Shown here in pieces: positions 31,937 through 41,388 of a stretch of DNA of 64,000 bases. Numbering within the stretch: the first letter of the stretch is position 1; each line of letters begins with the position of its first letter. The stretch is from Paenibacillus sp. FSL W8-0426 (GTDB taxonomy: Bacteria > Bacillota > Bacilli > Paenibacillales > Paenibacillaceae): contig NZ_CP150203.1 of NCBI RefSeq assembly GCF_037969725.1, forward strand, positions 140,001 to 204,000, given 5' to 3'. The notes beneath the pieces are model-generated. The model was not told the DNA's origin, made no database searches, and saw only the letters and a list, made by a program, of their open reading frames with translations. Made by a program: the position numbers and the translations under genes.

Positions 31937-32986
31937 GTGAAGAAATTGGGGGAAATGGTAAGGGAGTGGCTTCAGAACGCAACAGTGAGACGGTTTCTAA
32001 TCCTCCTGCTGTTCTGTTTGATCCTATTTAGCATGGGAAGCATGCTGCACATGATTTTGCTGCTGTTTTTGGTGACGTATGTCATGAACCGGCTGCAACA
32101 ATTCATTACCGCAAAGCTGAACAAATTGTTTCCGATAAATTATAAAGTGGTCGTCATTCTGTTATACCTGATCGTGATTGCGGCCATTGTATTGGGAATT
32201 TCGAGGTATTCTCCGAGGATCGTGGATCAGGTCATCCAGTTGACCAACGAGATCATCAAGTTTCTGGACAGCGCCGACGGGGACAATTTTACGTCCAAAA
32301 TCGCAGGTTACCTGCAATCGTTTGATATCAAGAACTACACGAACGGAGCATTGAAATACATTCTGGCGCTGAGCAAATGGCTGGAATTCATTCTGCTCGT
32401 CATCATTCTAAGCTTGTTCTTCCTGCTCCAAAAGCAAGAAATCTTCAAATTTACATCCAAGTTCAAAGAGAGCAAAATTGGCTGGTTTTATAAAGAGGTC
32501 GCATACCTGGGGGATAAATTCGTATCTTCCTTTGGCAAAGTGATCGAGGCCCAGTTGATGATTGCCGTATTCAATACGATTTTGACTATTCTGGGGTTAT
32601 GGATTCTCGGATTTCCGTACCTGTTCGCATTGACCATTCTGGTGTTTGCACTCAGTCTGGTTCCTGTGGCGGGGGTGATCATCTCCCTGGTGCCATTGTG
32701 CTTGATCGGATATCAAATCGGCGGACTGCAAATGGTCATTATCGTCGTTCTCATGATCATCGTCATTCACGCGCTCGAAACGTATTTCCTGAATCCGAAG
32801 CTGATGGCGCACAAAACAAAATTGCCGATGTTCTACACCTTTATCGTGCTGATCCTGTCCCAGCATTTCCTCGGCATCTGGGGCTTGATCATCGGGATTC
32901 CGATTTTTGTCTTCCTGCTGGACATTCTGGATGTGAACCGCATGGAGAAAACGGACGAACCGGTGCGGGTGGAATCGAAGCCATAA
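31937..32986 (+). CDS. AI-2E/PerM-family membrane protein
   Basis: Polytopic membrane protein of up to 349 aa with about seven or eight hydrophobic segments and the conserved C-terminal PerM-type region (LVPVAGVIISLVPLCLIGY, LETYFLNPKLMAHKTKLP, FLGIWGLIIGIPIFVFLLD). The family includes transporters of uncertain substrate; the AI-2 exporter name should not be taken literally. Start is uncertain: GTG at 31937, TTG at 31946 or ATG at 31955 are all in frame, with GAGGTG between them and the upstream sequence. It stands alone between two terminators. Confidence 0.8.
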   Translation: MKKLGEMVREWLQNATVRRFLILLLFCLILFSMGSMLHMILLLFLVTYVMNRLQQFITAKLNKLFPINYKVVVILLYLIVIAAIVLGISRYSPRIVDQVIQLTNEIIKFLDSADGDNFTSKIAGYLQSFDIKNYTNGALKYILALSKWLEFILLVIILSLFFLLQKQEIFKFTSKFKESKIGWFYKEVAYLGDKFVSSFGKVIEAQLMIAVFNTILTILGLWILGFPYLFALTILVFALSLVPVAGVIISLVPLCLIGYQIGGLQMVIIVVLMIIVIHALETYFLNPKLMAHKTKLPMFYTFIVLILSQHFLGIWGLIIGIPIFVFLLDILDVNRMEKTDEPVRVESKP

Positions 32987-33041
32987 AGCTTGGATCTCAG
33001 TACGCTGACATTGCAGCAATGGTTGAAATTTGGAAAAAAGG

Positions 33042-33074
33042 AAAAACGCCTCCCATGTCGGGAAGGCGTTTTTT
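33042..33074. terminator. Bidirectional terminator between convergent genes
   Basis: AAAAACGCCT and AGGCGTTTTT flank a short loop, giving a T-run on both strands. It can end the AI-2E gene on the plus strand and the response regulator operon on the minus strand. Confidence 0.85.
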
Positions 33075-33181
33075 CGCATGCATGCCTGCGGACCATATGC
33101 GCCGGAAACCAAAGCCGGATCGGCCTGCAGCAGACGGCATGGCCCATCCATGGTATCGTATCGGCTTCCGTGGCATTCCGG

Positions 33182-33784
33182 CTACAGCCAGCCCTTTTTC
33201 TCGGCAATGCTGACGGCCTCCATGCGATTTTTGGCCTCCAGCTTATTGAATGCCTCGGACAAGTAATTTCGTACCGTACCGTACGAGAGGTGCAAGGAAG
33301 CGGCAATATGGTTGGCATTCAAGCCTGTAGCGGCCAGCCGCAGCACCTCTTTCTCGCGTTCGGTCAAGGGGTTGGCTTCCTTAGATGCACCGAACACAAG
33401 CTCCGGGGACACTTCGCGCCCGCCGTTCATGACGCGGCGGATGGCTTCGGCGAGCCTGTCGCTCGGCTCGTCCTTGAGCAGGTAGCCTTTCACGCCCGCT
33501 TGGATGGCCCGTTCCAGGAAGCCGGGCCGGGCAAAGGTCGTAAGAATGATGACCTTGCAGGACAAGCCCTGCTGCTGAATGCGTTCAGCCACGTCCAGCC
33601 CGGTCATGACGGGCATTTCAATGTCCATCAGGCAAAGGTCGGGTTGGAGGGAAGCAATAAGCTGCAATGCTTCTTCGCCATTGCCGGCCTCGCCGACCAC
33701 CTGCAAATCATCCTCCAGATCAAGCAGGGAAGCGAGCGCTCCCCGCAGCATGCGTTGATCTTCGGCGATCAGTATTCGAATCAT
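33182..33784 (-). CDS. NarL/LuxR-type response regulator (YvfU/DesR-like)
   Basis: Two-component regulator of 200 aa: receiver domain with phosphoacceptor Asp54 (LCLMDIEMP), Thr and Lys in the usual places (ILTTF, LLKDE), then a LuxR helix-turn-helix (LTEREKEVLRLAATGLNANHIAASLHLSYGTVRNYLSEAFNKL). It overlaps the kinase gene by four bases. A probable target is the operon's own control region near 36701. Confidence 0.93.
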   Translation of the reverse strand: MIRILIAEDQRMLRGALASLLDLEDDLQVVGEAGNGEEALQLIASLQPDLCLMDIEMPVMTGLDVAERIQQQGLSCKVIILTTFARPGFLERAIQAGVKGYLLKDEPSDRLAEAIRRVMNGGREVSPELVFGASKEANPLTEREKEVLRLAATGLNANHIAASLHLSYGTVRNYLSEAFNKLEAKNRMEAVSIAEKKGWL

Positions 33785-34917
33785 GATGACACTCCTCCTT
33801 GCATTTTACTGGCGATCAGCGGAAAGGAAAGGACAAGCTCCGTTCCGGTTTGGTCGGAGGAGATTCTCAGTGAACCGTCAATGAGGCCGAGCCGTTCACC
33901 CATGCCTTTTAATCCGTTCCCGGCTGTTTCCTCCGGGTTCTCCAATCCAATGCCGTTGTCCTTCACGGTGATGCCGATCCCGTAACGGGTCCGTTCCATG
34001 CGGATCATGCTGCGTGTAGCCTGGCTGTGCTTGACGATGTTGGTTACCGCTTCGAGCAAGCATAGACCGATCATGTTTTGCGTCAACTCGGGCACGTCGC
34101 TCCAAGATTCCTGTTCCCCGGCCATGTGAAGCTCGATTTCGGCGCTGCGCAGCATTTCTTTGGCATCGGCGAGAGCCTCGGGAATGCTGATGGCCCTCAT
34201 GTCCGACACCAGCTGCCGGACTTCCCGGAGCGCCGCGCGGGACGTGCGTTCGATTTCGCGGGCTTCCTGCAGTGCCCGCTCGGGATTTTTGGGGATCAGT
34301 TTGGCGACCAGTTCGCTCTTGAGCGTGATCAGGGATAGCGTATGTCCCATCGTGTCGTGCAGATCCCTGGCGATGCGCATCCGCTCTTCGCGCTTAACCA
34401 GCTCTTTGATGTGCTGCTGCGCCTCATCCAATCGTACCTCCAGGTTCTGCCGGTCGATCATGGTGCGTATGCCATAGGGGGACACGAGCATGATCAGGTA
34501 AAACGGGGTAAAGAACATCAGCTGGTCCGCGGTCAGTTCGGTGATGCGCAGCGCGACGGGAACCGTCTGTACGATGGCAAAGATCAGCAGAAACAGTCGA
34601 AACAAACGTTTGTCTGCGTACCATCCGATAAAATTGGCCGAGAAGAACCCCAGGAAGAACATATTGGGGTCGATGATCAGCGACAGCACCAGAACGGTCA
34701 ACATTTGCAGGCAAAGCCAGTACGAAAATTTGGCGGTTCCAGCCGTCATGTACAGCTGCCTGTAAGTTACGATAAACACGATAAAAGCGGTCAAGCCGAC
34801 GTAGAGCACGGTTCCCCGCGAATTCCACAAGTAGTAGACCGGCATGGCGAGATAAATCAACCATATATAAGGATAGAAGCCGTACCGGTTCGGGAAAAGT
34901 TCAAAGCGCCGAAGCAT
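33781..34917 (-). CDS. Sensor histidine kinase (YvfT/DesK-like)
   Basis: Membrane kinase of 378 aa. About five or six membrane segments fill the first 150 residues, with little extracellular sequence, as in intramembrane or membrane-state sensors. The HisKA_3 motif RIARDLHDTMGHTLSL puts the phosphorylated His at 187. The ATP domain shows ETVTNI-type N-box (EAVTNIVKHSQATR) and DNGIGLENPEETAGNGLKGMGERL. It is translated with the response regulator downstream and follows an ABC exporter, so it probably responds to a compound or membrane stress handled by that exporter. Confidence 0.92.
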   Translation of the reverse strand: MLRRFELFPNRYGFYPYIWLIYLAMPVYYLWNSRGTVLYVGLTAFIVFIVTYRQLYMTAGTAKFSYWLCLQMLTVLVLSLIIDPNMFFLGFFSANFIGWYADKRLFRLFLLIFAIVQTVPVALRITELTADQLMFFTPFYLIMLVSPYGIRTMIDRQNLEVRLDEAQQHIKELVKREERMRIARDLHDTMGHTLSLITLKSELVAKLIPKNPERALQEAREIERTSRAALREVRQLVSDMRAISIPEALADAKEMLRSAEIELHMAGEQESWSDVPELTQNMIGLCLLEAVTNIVKHSQATRSMIRMERTRYGIGITVKDNGIGLENPEETAGNGLKGMGERLGLIDGSLRISSDQTGTELVLSFPLIASKMQGGVSS

Positions 34918-34926
34918 GCGTGTGTG

Positions 34927-35670
34927 TTACGCCTCCTTTTGCTTTCTGCGGATATATGTGGATAGTAACATAAAACCCGCCAAGTATGCCGCCAAAATCA
35001 GGATATCGCGTAAAGCGGGCGCTTGGCCAGCTGCGATATTCCATGCCCCGTTGCCAAAGCTGTTGGATGGCAGCCAGCTGCCGATGCGTGCCAGCCATTC
35101 AGGCATAACGTCCAGCGGCATCCACATGCCTCCGAGCAGGGCAAGCGCCAAGTACAGCATGTTGCTCAAGCCGCTCGCCGTGTCAACCCGGCGGAATGTG
35201 CCGATGCAGGTGCCAAGCGCCAGAAACGGCAGCGATCCGGCGAGAATCCACAGCGCGGAGCCGATCCATTGAGAGGCAGTCAGTTCTACGCCGTTGATGA
35301 GGTAGCCGGCGGTAAAAATGATGACGATGGAGCAAAGATGAATGGCGGTCTGGCCGACCATTTTACCGGCGAAGTAGATGGAGCCTGGCAGCGGAGTGAC
35401 CTGCAGGAAGGTTGACCAGCCGTGTGCGCGTTCCTGTACGAGCCGGATGCCCAGCGTCATGATGGAGGAACCCATGATGCTGAAACAGGTCATGGACATC
35501 AGGTAATGCGCGTTCCACGCTTCCGCATCGCTGGTGCCCGTAGCGAAGATTCGGGTGTACAGCACATAGAACGCAACCGGGATCATCAGGGACCAGAATA
35601 CAAAATAAACGTTGCGCGACATGCGGAGCATTTCGACTTTGGATTGGGCAATCAGCATCGACATCGACAT
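34927..35670 (-). CDS. ABC-2 type transporter permease (YvfS-like)
   Basis: Membrane protein of 247 aa with six hydrophobic segments and the ABC-2 organisation, including FLALGTCIGTFRRVDTASGLSNMLYLALALLGGMWMPLDVMP near 160-200. It starts one base after the stop of the ATPase gene, with AGGAGG inside that gene's end. With the ATPase it forms an exporter of an unknown, possibly antimicrobial or lipid, substrate. Confidence 0.88.
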   Translation of the reverse strand: MSMSMLIAQSKVEMLRMSRNVYFVFWSLMIPVAFYVLYTRIFATGTSDAEAWNAHYLMSMTCFSIMGSSIMTLGIRLVQERAHGWSTFLQVTPLPGSIYFAGKMVGQTAIHLCSIVIIFTAGYLINGVELTASQWIGSALWILAGSLPFLALGTCIGTFRRVDTASGLSNMLYLALALLGGMWMPLDVMPEWLARIGSWLPSNSFGNGAWNIAAGQAPALRDILILAAYLAGFMLLSTYIRRKQKEA

Positions 35671-35671
35671 G

Positions 35672-36622
35672 TTAAACGTCCTCCTTCAGGGTTTCGACGA
35701 ATTGGGCATAAGCTTCATCGAGCTGTCCGGCTTCGATGCGGATGTCCCGCACCGGAAGCTGACGCTCCACAATTTGGCGAATCAGTGCATCGGTATCGCC
35801 GGCGTACAGAACGCAGCGACCTTTCTTGTATTCGATTTGGTCCACGCCGGGCAGATCCTCCACGAGTTTGCGCATATTCGGCGAAGGCTCAGGTGAGCTG
35901 CTCGGGCTGCTTTCGGGCTTTAATGGATCCGAGATGGCGAAAGACAGCGTGCGCCGGGACATTCCCGCTTTGATGCTGTCAGGCGTTCCGTCCGCTGCAA
36001 CCTTGCCATTATGGAACAAGATAATACGATCGGCAGCTTCGTCCGCCTCCTGAAGATAGTGGGTGGTGAAAATAACGGTCTTTCCCCTTCCCGCCAGTTC
36101 GCGTACATGGTTCCAGAAATGTCTGCGGGCTTCCGCATCCAGGCCGACGGTCGGTTCGTCGAAGAAGAGCACTTCCGGATCTCCCGCCATCGCCAAAGCA
36201 AAACCCAGGCTGCGCTTTTGGCCGCCGGACAGCTTCTCTGCGCGTTTGTTCATGTCTTTCGGCTGCAAGCCGGTAAGCTGCATGATCTGTTCCGCATCGA
36301 GCGGGGAGGGATAGTAGCCGCGCACCAGGTTGATCATTTCGCGGACGGTAATACCGTCCATAACGCTGACGTCCTGGAGCATGACGCCGATTTTTTGGCG
36401 GACGGCCTTGTCTTCGGGCGCTTTGCCGAGCACCGTGATGCGGCCCGAGGTAGGGGTGGAGAGGCCAAGCATCATTCGGATCGTCGTCGTTTTGCCTGCT
36501 CCGTTGGGGCCCAGGATGGCCACAACCGTTCCTTGTTCCACGTGGAGAGATATATCGCCCACGGCATGTTTGCTTCCAAATCGTTTACTCACATGATCAA
36601 GCTGGATCACTGCCGGTTTCAT
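35672..36622 (-). CDS. ABC exporter ATP-binding protein (YvfR-like)
   Basis: Cytoplasmic ATPase of 316 aa. Walker A GPNGAGKTT is at 38-46, the signature LSGGQKRSLGFALAMAGDPEVLFFDEPTVGLD spans about 139-170, and the C-terminal part (after about 220) is of the long CcmA type. First gene of a minus-strand operon ATPase-permease-kinase-regulator, the same order as yvfRSTU in B. subtilis. Ribosome site AAAGGACG lies upstream. Confidence 0.92.
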   Translation of the reverse strand: MKPAVIQLDHVSKRFGSKHAVGDISLHVEQGTVVAILGPNGAGKTTTIRMMLGLSTPTSGRITVLGKAPEDKAVRQKIGVMLQDVSVMDGITVREMINLVRGYYPSPLDAEQIMQLTGLQPKDMNKRAEKLSGGQKRSLGFALAMAGDPEVLFFDEPTVGLDAEARRHFWNHVRELAGRGKTVIFTTHYLQEADEAADRIILFHNGKVAADGTPDSIKAGMSRRTLSFAISDPLKPESSPSSSPEPSPNMRKLVEDLPGVDQIEYKKGRCVLYAGDTDALIRQIVERQLPVRDIRIEAGQLDEAYAQFVETLKEDV

Positions 36623-36664
36623 TATGGATTCACGTCCTTTTGTTCAGTTCTAATGGCTGATTTC

Positions 36665-36729
36665 ATCATACGAAATGAGAGGACGTGACATTAGTAAGGG
36701 TTGTCATGACATTCGGATGACAACTGTCA
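36665..36729 (-). promoter_or_regulatory. Probable control region of the exporter/two-component operon
   Basis: TTGTCAT (36701-36707) and ATGACAA (36717-36723) form an inverted repeat with nine bases between, followed by a further CTGTCATG half-site at 36724. On the minus strand a TATGAT box reads at 36670-36665 with no good -35, which suggests an activated promoter. The response regulator encoded in the operon is the likely protein (inference). The remaining 36730-36905 shows nothing I can name. Confidence 0.45.
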
Positions 36730-36910
36730 TGTTTTGGGCATGGAACGAATGATTGGGCAATATCATGAGTTGAGGCTGCCGGCAGCATGGTGCCGGAAGG
36801 GCAAGCTTGCGTTTGAATAAAAGAAGGAGGGTGAAAAGGGGTGTTTCGGCAGAGCTGTGATGCGGCTCACAAGAGGGCTCGGAACGCGTTCTATCACAGT
36901 TTCTATCGTC

Positions 36911-36939
36911 TTGACCCCGGGGTATCCTTCAATTATAGT
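36911..36939 (+). promoter_or_regulatory. Promoter of glcK
   Basis: TTGACC at 36911-36916, a 17-base spacer and TATAGT at 36934-36939, about 48 bases before the glcK ATG. It probably also serves rapZ, yvcK and whiA. Confidence 0.75.
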
Positions 36940-36986
36940 TGGTAGGTAGGATAAACTATTTTAGATAGATAAAGGTGGCTTGCAGC

Positions 36987-37937
36987 ATGTCTGAGAAAAT
37001 CTACGTTGGGGTCGATCTCGGCGGAACAGCAATCAAGGTCGGTATATGCGATGATCAAGGTCAGCTTTTGCATACGTACGAAGGGCCGACAGAAGTGAGT
37101 CAGGGCGTGGACCGCGTTGTCGACAACATTGAGAAATATGTCCGTCATATCGTTGCCGAGTCCCCATACGGCTGGGATCAGCTTCAGGGTGTAGGAGCCG
37201 GCGTGGCCGGTTTCACCAATGTACGCGAGGGCATTATCGTTCTGGCCCCTAACATCGGATTTCGGAATGTGGCCATTCGTTCCATTTTGGAGGAACGTTT
37301 GGGCAAGCCGGTCAAAATAGATAACGATGCAAACGTGGCTGCACTTGGCGAGGCATGGGCCGGGGCCGGTAAAGGCGTGGACAATTGCGTCTGCTATACG
37401 CTCGGCACGGGCGTAGGCGGTGGTTTGATCCTGAACGGCAAAATCTATCAAGGCTTCTCCGGCATGGCAGGGGAGCTGGGACACATCAGCGTGGTGCCTG
37501 ATCTGGAAGCGATCCAGTGCGGATGCGGCAAGATGGGGTGCGTGGAAACCGTTTCCTCCGCGACGGGAATCATTCGCATGGCGAAAGATGCGGTGGAGCG
37601 CGGCGATCATACGTCGCTGGCACTGGTTGACAAGATTGCGGCAAAAGAAGTGTTCGACGCTGCCAAGGCAGGCGATGAAGTTGCTCTGCGCATCGTGAAC
37701 CGTGCGGCATTTTACCTGGGCAAGTCCATGGCAGCCGTTGCGGCGGTCATCAACCCGGAACTGTTCATTATCGGTGGCGGCGTATCCAAAGCTGGGGATT
37801 TCCTGTTTGACGAAGTGCGTTCGGTATTTTCCCAATTGACGCCGGAACCGCTGCAGGAAGGCGTACGCATTCTGGAAGCTACGCTGGGCAATGATGCGGG
37901 TATCGTAGGTGCGGCAGGTCTTCATCTTCGTTCGTAG
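36987..37937 (+). CDS. glcK: Glucokinase, ROK family
   Basis: Phosphorylates glucose with ATP. Length 316 aa. The phosphate-binding DLGGTAIKVG is at 10-19, substrate residues lie in the GELGH motif near 153, and the ROK zinc motif is CGCGKMGCVE near 170. The start at 36987 is used because AAAGGTGG precedes it; a GTG at 36975 lies inside that site. It heads the rapZ-yvcK-whiA group, replacing the yvcI position of B. subtilis, and links free glucose to the glycolytic genes downstream. Confidence 0.93.
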   Translation: MSEKIYVGVDLGGTAIKVGICDDQGQLLHTYEGPTEVSQGVDRVVDNIEKYVRHIVAESPYGWDQLQGVGAGVAGFTNVREGIIVLAPNIGFRNVAIRSILEERLGKPVKIDNDANVAALGEAWAGAGKGVDNCVCYTLGTGVGGGLILNGKIYQGFSGMAGELGHISVVPDLEAIQCGCGKMGCVETVSSATGIIRMAKDAVERGDHTSLALVDKIAAKEVFDAAKAGDEVALRIVNRAAFYLGKSMAAVAAVINPELFIIGGGVSKAGDFLFDEVRSVFSQLTPEPLQEGVRILEATLGNDAGIVGAAGLHLRS

Positions 37938-37988
37938 TGTACGTGCAACTAGACGGTAGGGCGGCAATATGATAAGGAGGGGAACATT

Positions 37989-38888
37989 ATGCTTGAGAGT
38001 GAAGTTTCATCGGGCAAAAGCGCCACGCTCATTATCATTACGGGCATGTCCGGAGCGGGTAAAACCATTGCGGTGCAAAGTTTGGAGGATCTCGGCTTTT
38101 TCTGCGTCGACAACCTGCCGCCCGTGCTGATTCCGAAATTCGCGGAGCTGATCGAGCAATCGAACGGCAAAATCGGCAAAGTGGCGCTGGTGATCGATCT
38201 GAGGGGACGGGAGTTCTTTACGGCGCTGTCCGAGTCCTTAAGTTACATTAAGGATCATTTTACGATCCACTGCGAAATTCTGTTCCTGGATGCGACCGAT
38301 TCCGTGCTTGTACAGCGCTATAAAGAGAGCCGGCGCAGACACCCGCTTGCGCCTGAAGGCATGCCGCTGGACGGCATACGGCTTGAACGAAAAATGCTGG
38401 AGGAACTCAAAACTTCGGCGACACAGGTACTGAATACAAGCACGTTGAAACCGGCTCAGTTGAAAGAGCGGATCATTTCCCGTTTTTCCCATCTGGAAAG
38501 CAATATGCTGTCAGTAAACATCACGTCATTCGGATTCAAATACGGCATTCCAATTGACGCAGACCTTGTATTCGATGTTCGTTTCCTGCCAAATCCGCAT
38601 TACATTGATCATTTGCGTCCAAACACGGGTCAGAACAGCGAAGTGTATGAATACGTCATGAAATGGCCCGAAACGCAGTCGTTCCTGACCAAATTGCTCG
38701 ATATGCTGCACTTTTTGATTCCGCAGTACAAAAAGGAAGGCAAGAGCCAAGTCATAATCGGAATCGGCTGCACGGGCGGGAAACACCGTTCTGTCGCGAT
38801 CTCGGAATATTTGGGCAAAATGCTGGGTACCAGCGAAACCGAGGCTGTGACGGTGAGTCACCGCGACGCTGATCGGGATCGTCATTGA
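37989..38888 (+). CDS. rapZ: RNase adapter / nucleotide-binding protein RapZ (YvcJ)
   Basis: Cytoplasmic P-loop protein of 299 aa with Walker A GMSGAGKT near 18-25 and the conserved C-terminal domain ([25 protein letters not shown] near 176; [18 protein letters not shown] near 257). In E. coli RapZ controls GlmZ RNA and amino-sugar synthesis; the B. subtilis homolog YvcJ binds GTP and affects competence. AAGGAGGGG precedes the ATG. Translation runs on to yvcK 13 bases later. Confidence 0.95.
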   Translation: MLESEVSSGKSATLIIITGMSGAGKTIAVQSLEDLGFFCVDNLPPVLIPKFAELIEQSNGKIGKVALVIDLRGREFFTALSESLSYIKDHFTIHCEILFLDATDSVLVQRYKESRRRHPLAPEGMPLDGIRLERKMLEELKTSATQVLNTSTLKPAQLKERIISRFSHLESNMLSVNITSFGFKYGIPIDADLVFDVRFLPNPHYIDHLRPNTGQNSEVYEYVMKWPETQSFLTKLLDMLHFLIPQYKKEGKSQVIIGIGCTGGKHRSVAISEYLGKMLGTSETEAVTVSHRDADRDRH

Positions 38889-38901
38889 AGAGGGTGAAGG
38901 G

Positions 38902-39888
38902 ATGAAAGAGGCCGGACCACGAAGAGAACGTCCGAGAATTGTCGTCATGGGCGGCGGAACGGGATTGTCTGTGATGCTGCGCGGCTTGAAGGAAAAACCG
39001 ATGGACATCACGGCCATCGTCACGGTTGCCGATGACGGCGGAAGCTCCGGCATCCTGCGCAATGAGCTGCAAATGCCGCCTCCGGGCGACATTCGCAATG
39101 TGCTCACTGCGCTGGCCGATGTGGAGCCATTGCTTTCGGATATGCTCAGCTATCGTTTCAATACAGGCTCGGGGCTTGCAGGCCACAGCCTGGGCAACCT
39201 GATTTTGGCTGCCATGACGGATATTTCGGGCGACTTCGTAACCGCAGTGCGGGAACTTAGCCGCGTGTTTGCCGTTCGCGGGCAGGTTCTTCCTGCTGCC
39301 GGGCAGGCCGTTGTGCTGCATGCCGAGATGGAAGATGGTACGATCATTACGGGCGAATCGAAAATCCCCGAGGCCGGGGGACGGATCAAACGTGTTTTCC
39401 TTGAACCGGATCACGTGGAGCCGTTGCCAGAGGCCGTCGAGGCCATCCGTCAAGCCGACGCCATTCTGATCGGACCAGGGAGTTTGTATACGAGCATTTT
39501 GCCTAATCTGCTTGTCCCGAAACTGGCCGAAGCGGTCGTTGAGGCCAATGCGGTAAAATTGTTTATATGCAATGTGATGACGCAGCCTGGGGAAACCGAC
39601 GATTATACGGTGAGCGATCACCTTAAAGCCGTATATGATCATGTCGGGCACCAGCTTTTTGACTATGTCATCGTAAATAATGGTGATATTCCGCTGCAAG
39701 TTCAGAATAGATATGCAGAAAAGGGATCAAAACCGGTCGTTCTGGATATGAATGTCCTGAAAAGCGCAGGCTATCAGGTAGTTGCGGATACGCTGGTTCT
39801 GTTCCGGACTTATCTGCGCCACGATGCTGAGAAACTCAGCCATCATATTTTCCAGCTGGTACAAAATTGGATGTTACGGAAGAGGTGA
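38902..39888 (+). CDS. yvcK: Gluconeogenesis factor YvcK/MgfK
   Basis: UDP-sugar-binding protein of 328 aa from the CofD-like family. N-terminal VMGGGTGLSVMLRGLK at 15-30 and VADDGGSSGILR near 47 form the nucleotide-sugar site; GPGSLYTSILPNLLV lies near 191. It is needed for growth on gluconeogenic carbon sources and normal cell-wall synthesis in B. subtilis. Placed between rapZ and whiA as in most Firmicutes. Confidence 0.95.
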   Translation: MKEAGPRRERPRIVVMGGGTGLSVMLRGLKEKPMDITAIVTVADDGGSSGILRNELQMPPPGDIRNVLTALADVEPLLSDMLSYRFNTGSGLAGHSLGNLILAAMTDISGDFVTAVRELSRVFAVRGQVLPAAGQAVVLHAEMEDGTIITGESKIPEAGGRIKRVFLEPDHVEPLPEAVEAIRQADAILIGPGSLYTSILPNLLVPKLAEAVVEANAVKLFICNVMTQPGETDDYTVSDHLKAVYDHVGHQLFDYVIVNNGDIPLQVQNRYAEKGSKPVVLDMNVLKSAGYQVVADTLVLFRTYLRHDAEKLSHHIFQLVQNWMLRKR

Positions 39889-39894
39889 AGTCTC

Positions 39895-40833
39895 ATGTCG
39901 TTTGCAGCACAGACCAAAAAAGAATTAACGCTGATCGAAAGCGAGCCGTGCTGCGAAAAGGCGGAACTTTCAGCCCTTATCCGTATGCTTGGTGCGGTGC
40001 AGCTATCGAATAGAAAAGTCATATTGGATATTTCGACGGAGAATGCCGCCATTGCGCGCCGTGCATACTCTTTGCTCAAAAAGCACTTTCCGGTGCATAC
40101 GGAACTGCTCGTTCGCAAAAAAATGAGGCTGAAAAAGAACAATGTGTATATTGTTCGGATTCCGTCCATGGTTCAGGAGATTTTGAAGGAACTGTACATC
40201 GTGTCGGAAGGTTTCCTGTTCACGCCAGGCATTAATCGGGAATTGCTGAAAAAAAATTGCTGTAAACGCGCATACCTTCGCGGAGCATTCTTGGCCGGGG
40301 GATCGGTCAACAATCCGGAAGGCTCCTCCTATCACTTGGAGATTGCATCCATGTACGAAGAGCACTGCCAGGCCTTGGTGGATTTGGCGAATGAGTTTCA
40401 TCTGAACGCCCGGTGTATAGAAAGGAAAAAAGGATTCATCCTATACATCAAGGAAGGCGAGAAAATCATTGAACTGCTCAGCATCATCGGGGCGCATCAG
40501 GCGTTGTTCAAGTTCGAGGACGTACGCATCATGCGCGATATGCGCAACTCCGTAAACCGGATCGTCAATTGCGAAACGGCCAACCTGAACAAAACGATCG
40601 GCGCCGCGGTAAGGCAAATCGATAACATCAAGCTGCTGCAGAAGGAGATCGGCCTTGAAGCGCTGCCCGAGAAACTTCGGGAGGTGGCTGAAGTTAGGCT
40701 TGCGCATCCCGACATCAACCTGAAGGAAGTGGGCGAGCTGCTCAAAGGAACGGTAAGCAAATCCGGAGTGAATCACCGGCTGCGCAAGATCGATGAACTG
40801 GCTGAGAAAGTACGAAGTGAACGCCATGGTTAA
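39895..40833 (+). CDS. whiA: Sporulation/cell division regulator WhiA
   Basis: DNA-binding protein of 312 aa with an N-terminal LAGLIDADG-homing-endonuclease-like fold ([29 protein letters not shown] near 122-150) that has lost nuclease activity, and a C-terminal helix-turn-helix ([25 protein letters not shown]...[11 protein letters not shown]). It affects division and chromosome segregation in B. subtilis. The ATG is seven bases after the yvcK stop with GAGGTGA as ribosome site. Confidence 0.95.
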   Translation: MSFAAQTKKELTLIESEPCCEKAELSALIRMLGAVQLSNRKVILDISTENAAIARRAYSLLKKHFPVHTELLVRKKMRLKKNNVYIVRIPSMVQEILKELYIVSEGFLFTPGINRELLKKNCCKRAYLRGAFLAGGSVNNPEGSSYHLEIASMYEEHCQALVDLANEFHLNARCIERKKGFILYIKEGEKIIELLSIIGAHQALFKFEDVRIMRDMRNSVNRIVNCETANLNKTIGAAVRQIDNIKLLQKEIGLEALPEKLREVAEVRLAHPDINLKEVGELLKGTVSKSGVNHRLRKIDELAEKVRSERHG

Positions 40834-40904
40834 CGCGTGGAGGGAAGCTGCGGAATCTTTTGGGATTGTCCAATGTTTTTTTTGTAGTTTCCTTCACGGG
40901 TTAA

Positions 40905-40913
40905 TGGTATAAT
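40905..40913 (+). promoter_or_regulatory. Extended -10 promoter before the HPr/Crh gene
   Basis: TGGTATAAT: a perfect TATAAT at 40908-40913 with the TG of an extended -10. No strong -35 is seen. It would allow the HPr-like protein to be made separately from whiA. Confidence 0.6.
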
Positions 40914-40971
40914 TGCTATAAATATAATTGTGTATTTAATGTCCAGATTTCCTATAGGGGGGTAAGTTTAT

Positions 40972-41241
40972 ATGACAAAGCACCCGGTAGTAGTCCGTTT
41001 GAAAACGGGTCTCCATGCCAGACCTGCTGCATTGTTCGTTCAAGAAGCGAATAAGTATTCTTCTGAAGTGTTTGTTGAGAAAGAAGACAAGAAAGTTAAC
41101 GCGAAAAGCATTATGGGGATCATGAGCCTTGCGATCAGCACTGGTACGGAAATCCAAATTAGTGCCGAAGGCGCGGACGCCGAACAGGCTGTAAACGCTT
41201 TAGTTAGCCTGGTAAGCAAGGAAGAGCTTGAGAACCAATAA
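40972..41241 (+). CDS. HPr-family phosphocarrier protein at the crh locus
   Basis: Protein of 89 aa. Ser46 in NAKSIMGIMSLA is the site for HPr kinase. His15 in TGLHARPAA is the PTS phosphorylation site. The body (ALFVQEANKYSSEVF, KKVNAKSIMG) is closer to B. subtilis Crh than to HPr, and the position after whiA is that of crh, but B. subtilis Crh has Gln at 15. So this may be a Crh ortholog that can still act in the PTS, or the main HPr of the organism. GGGGGG provides the ribosome site; a terminator follows. Confidence 0.9.
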   Translation: MTKHPVVVRLKTGLHARPAALFVQEANKYSSEVFVEKEDKKVNAKSIMGIMSLAISTGTEIQISAEGADAEQAVNALVSLVSKEELENQ

Positions 41242-41261
41242 GATAGCCTGAACGTAGGAAG

Positions 41262-41287
41262 AAGCCCCGAAAGGGGCTTTTTTTTGC
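41262..41287 (+). terminator. Terminator after the HPr/Crh gene
   Basis: AAGCCCC/GGGGCTT hairpin with loop GAAA followed by a run of T. Confidence 0.93.
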
Positions 41288-41388
41288 GTTTAAGGGGATT
41301 GTCCTGCAACATTTTGGCAGTCGCTTCGTCTGTAGAAGTATCAAACCGATTCTGAAATGAAATAGTATACTTCGAGGAGGCTATTGTG

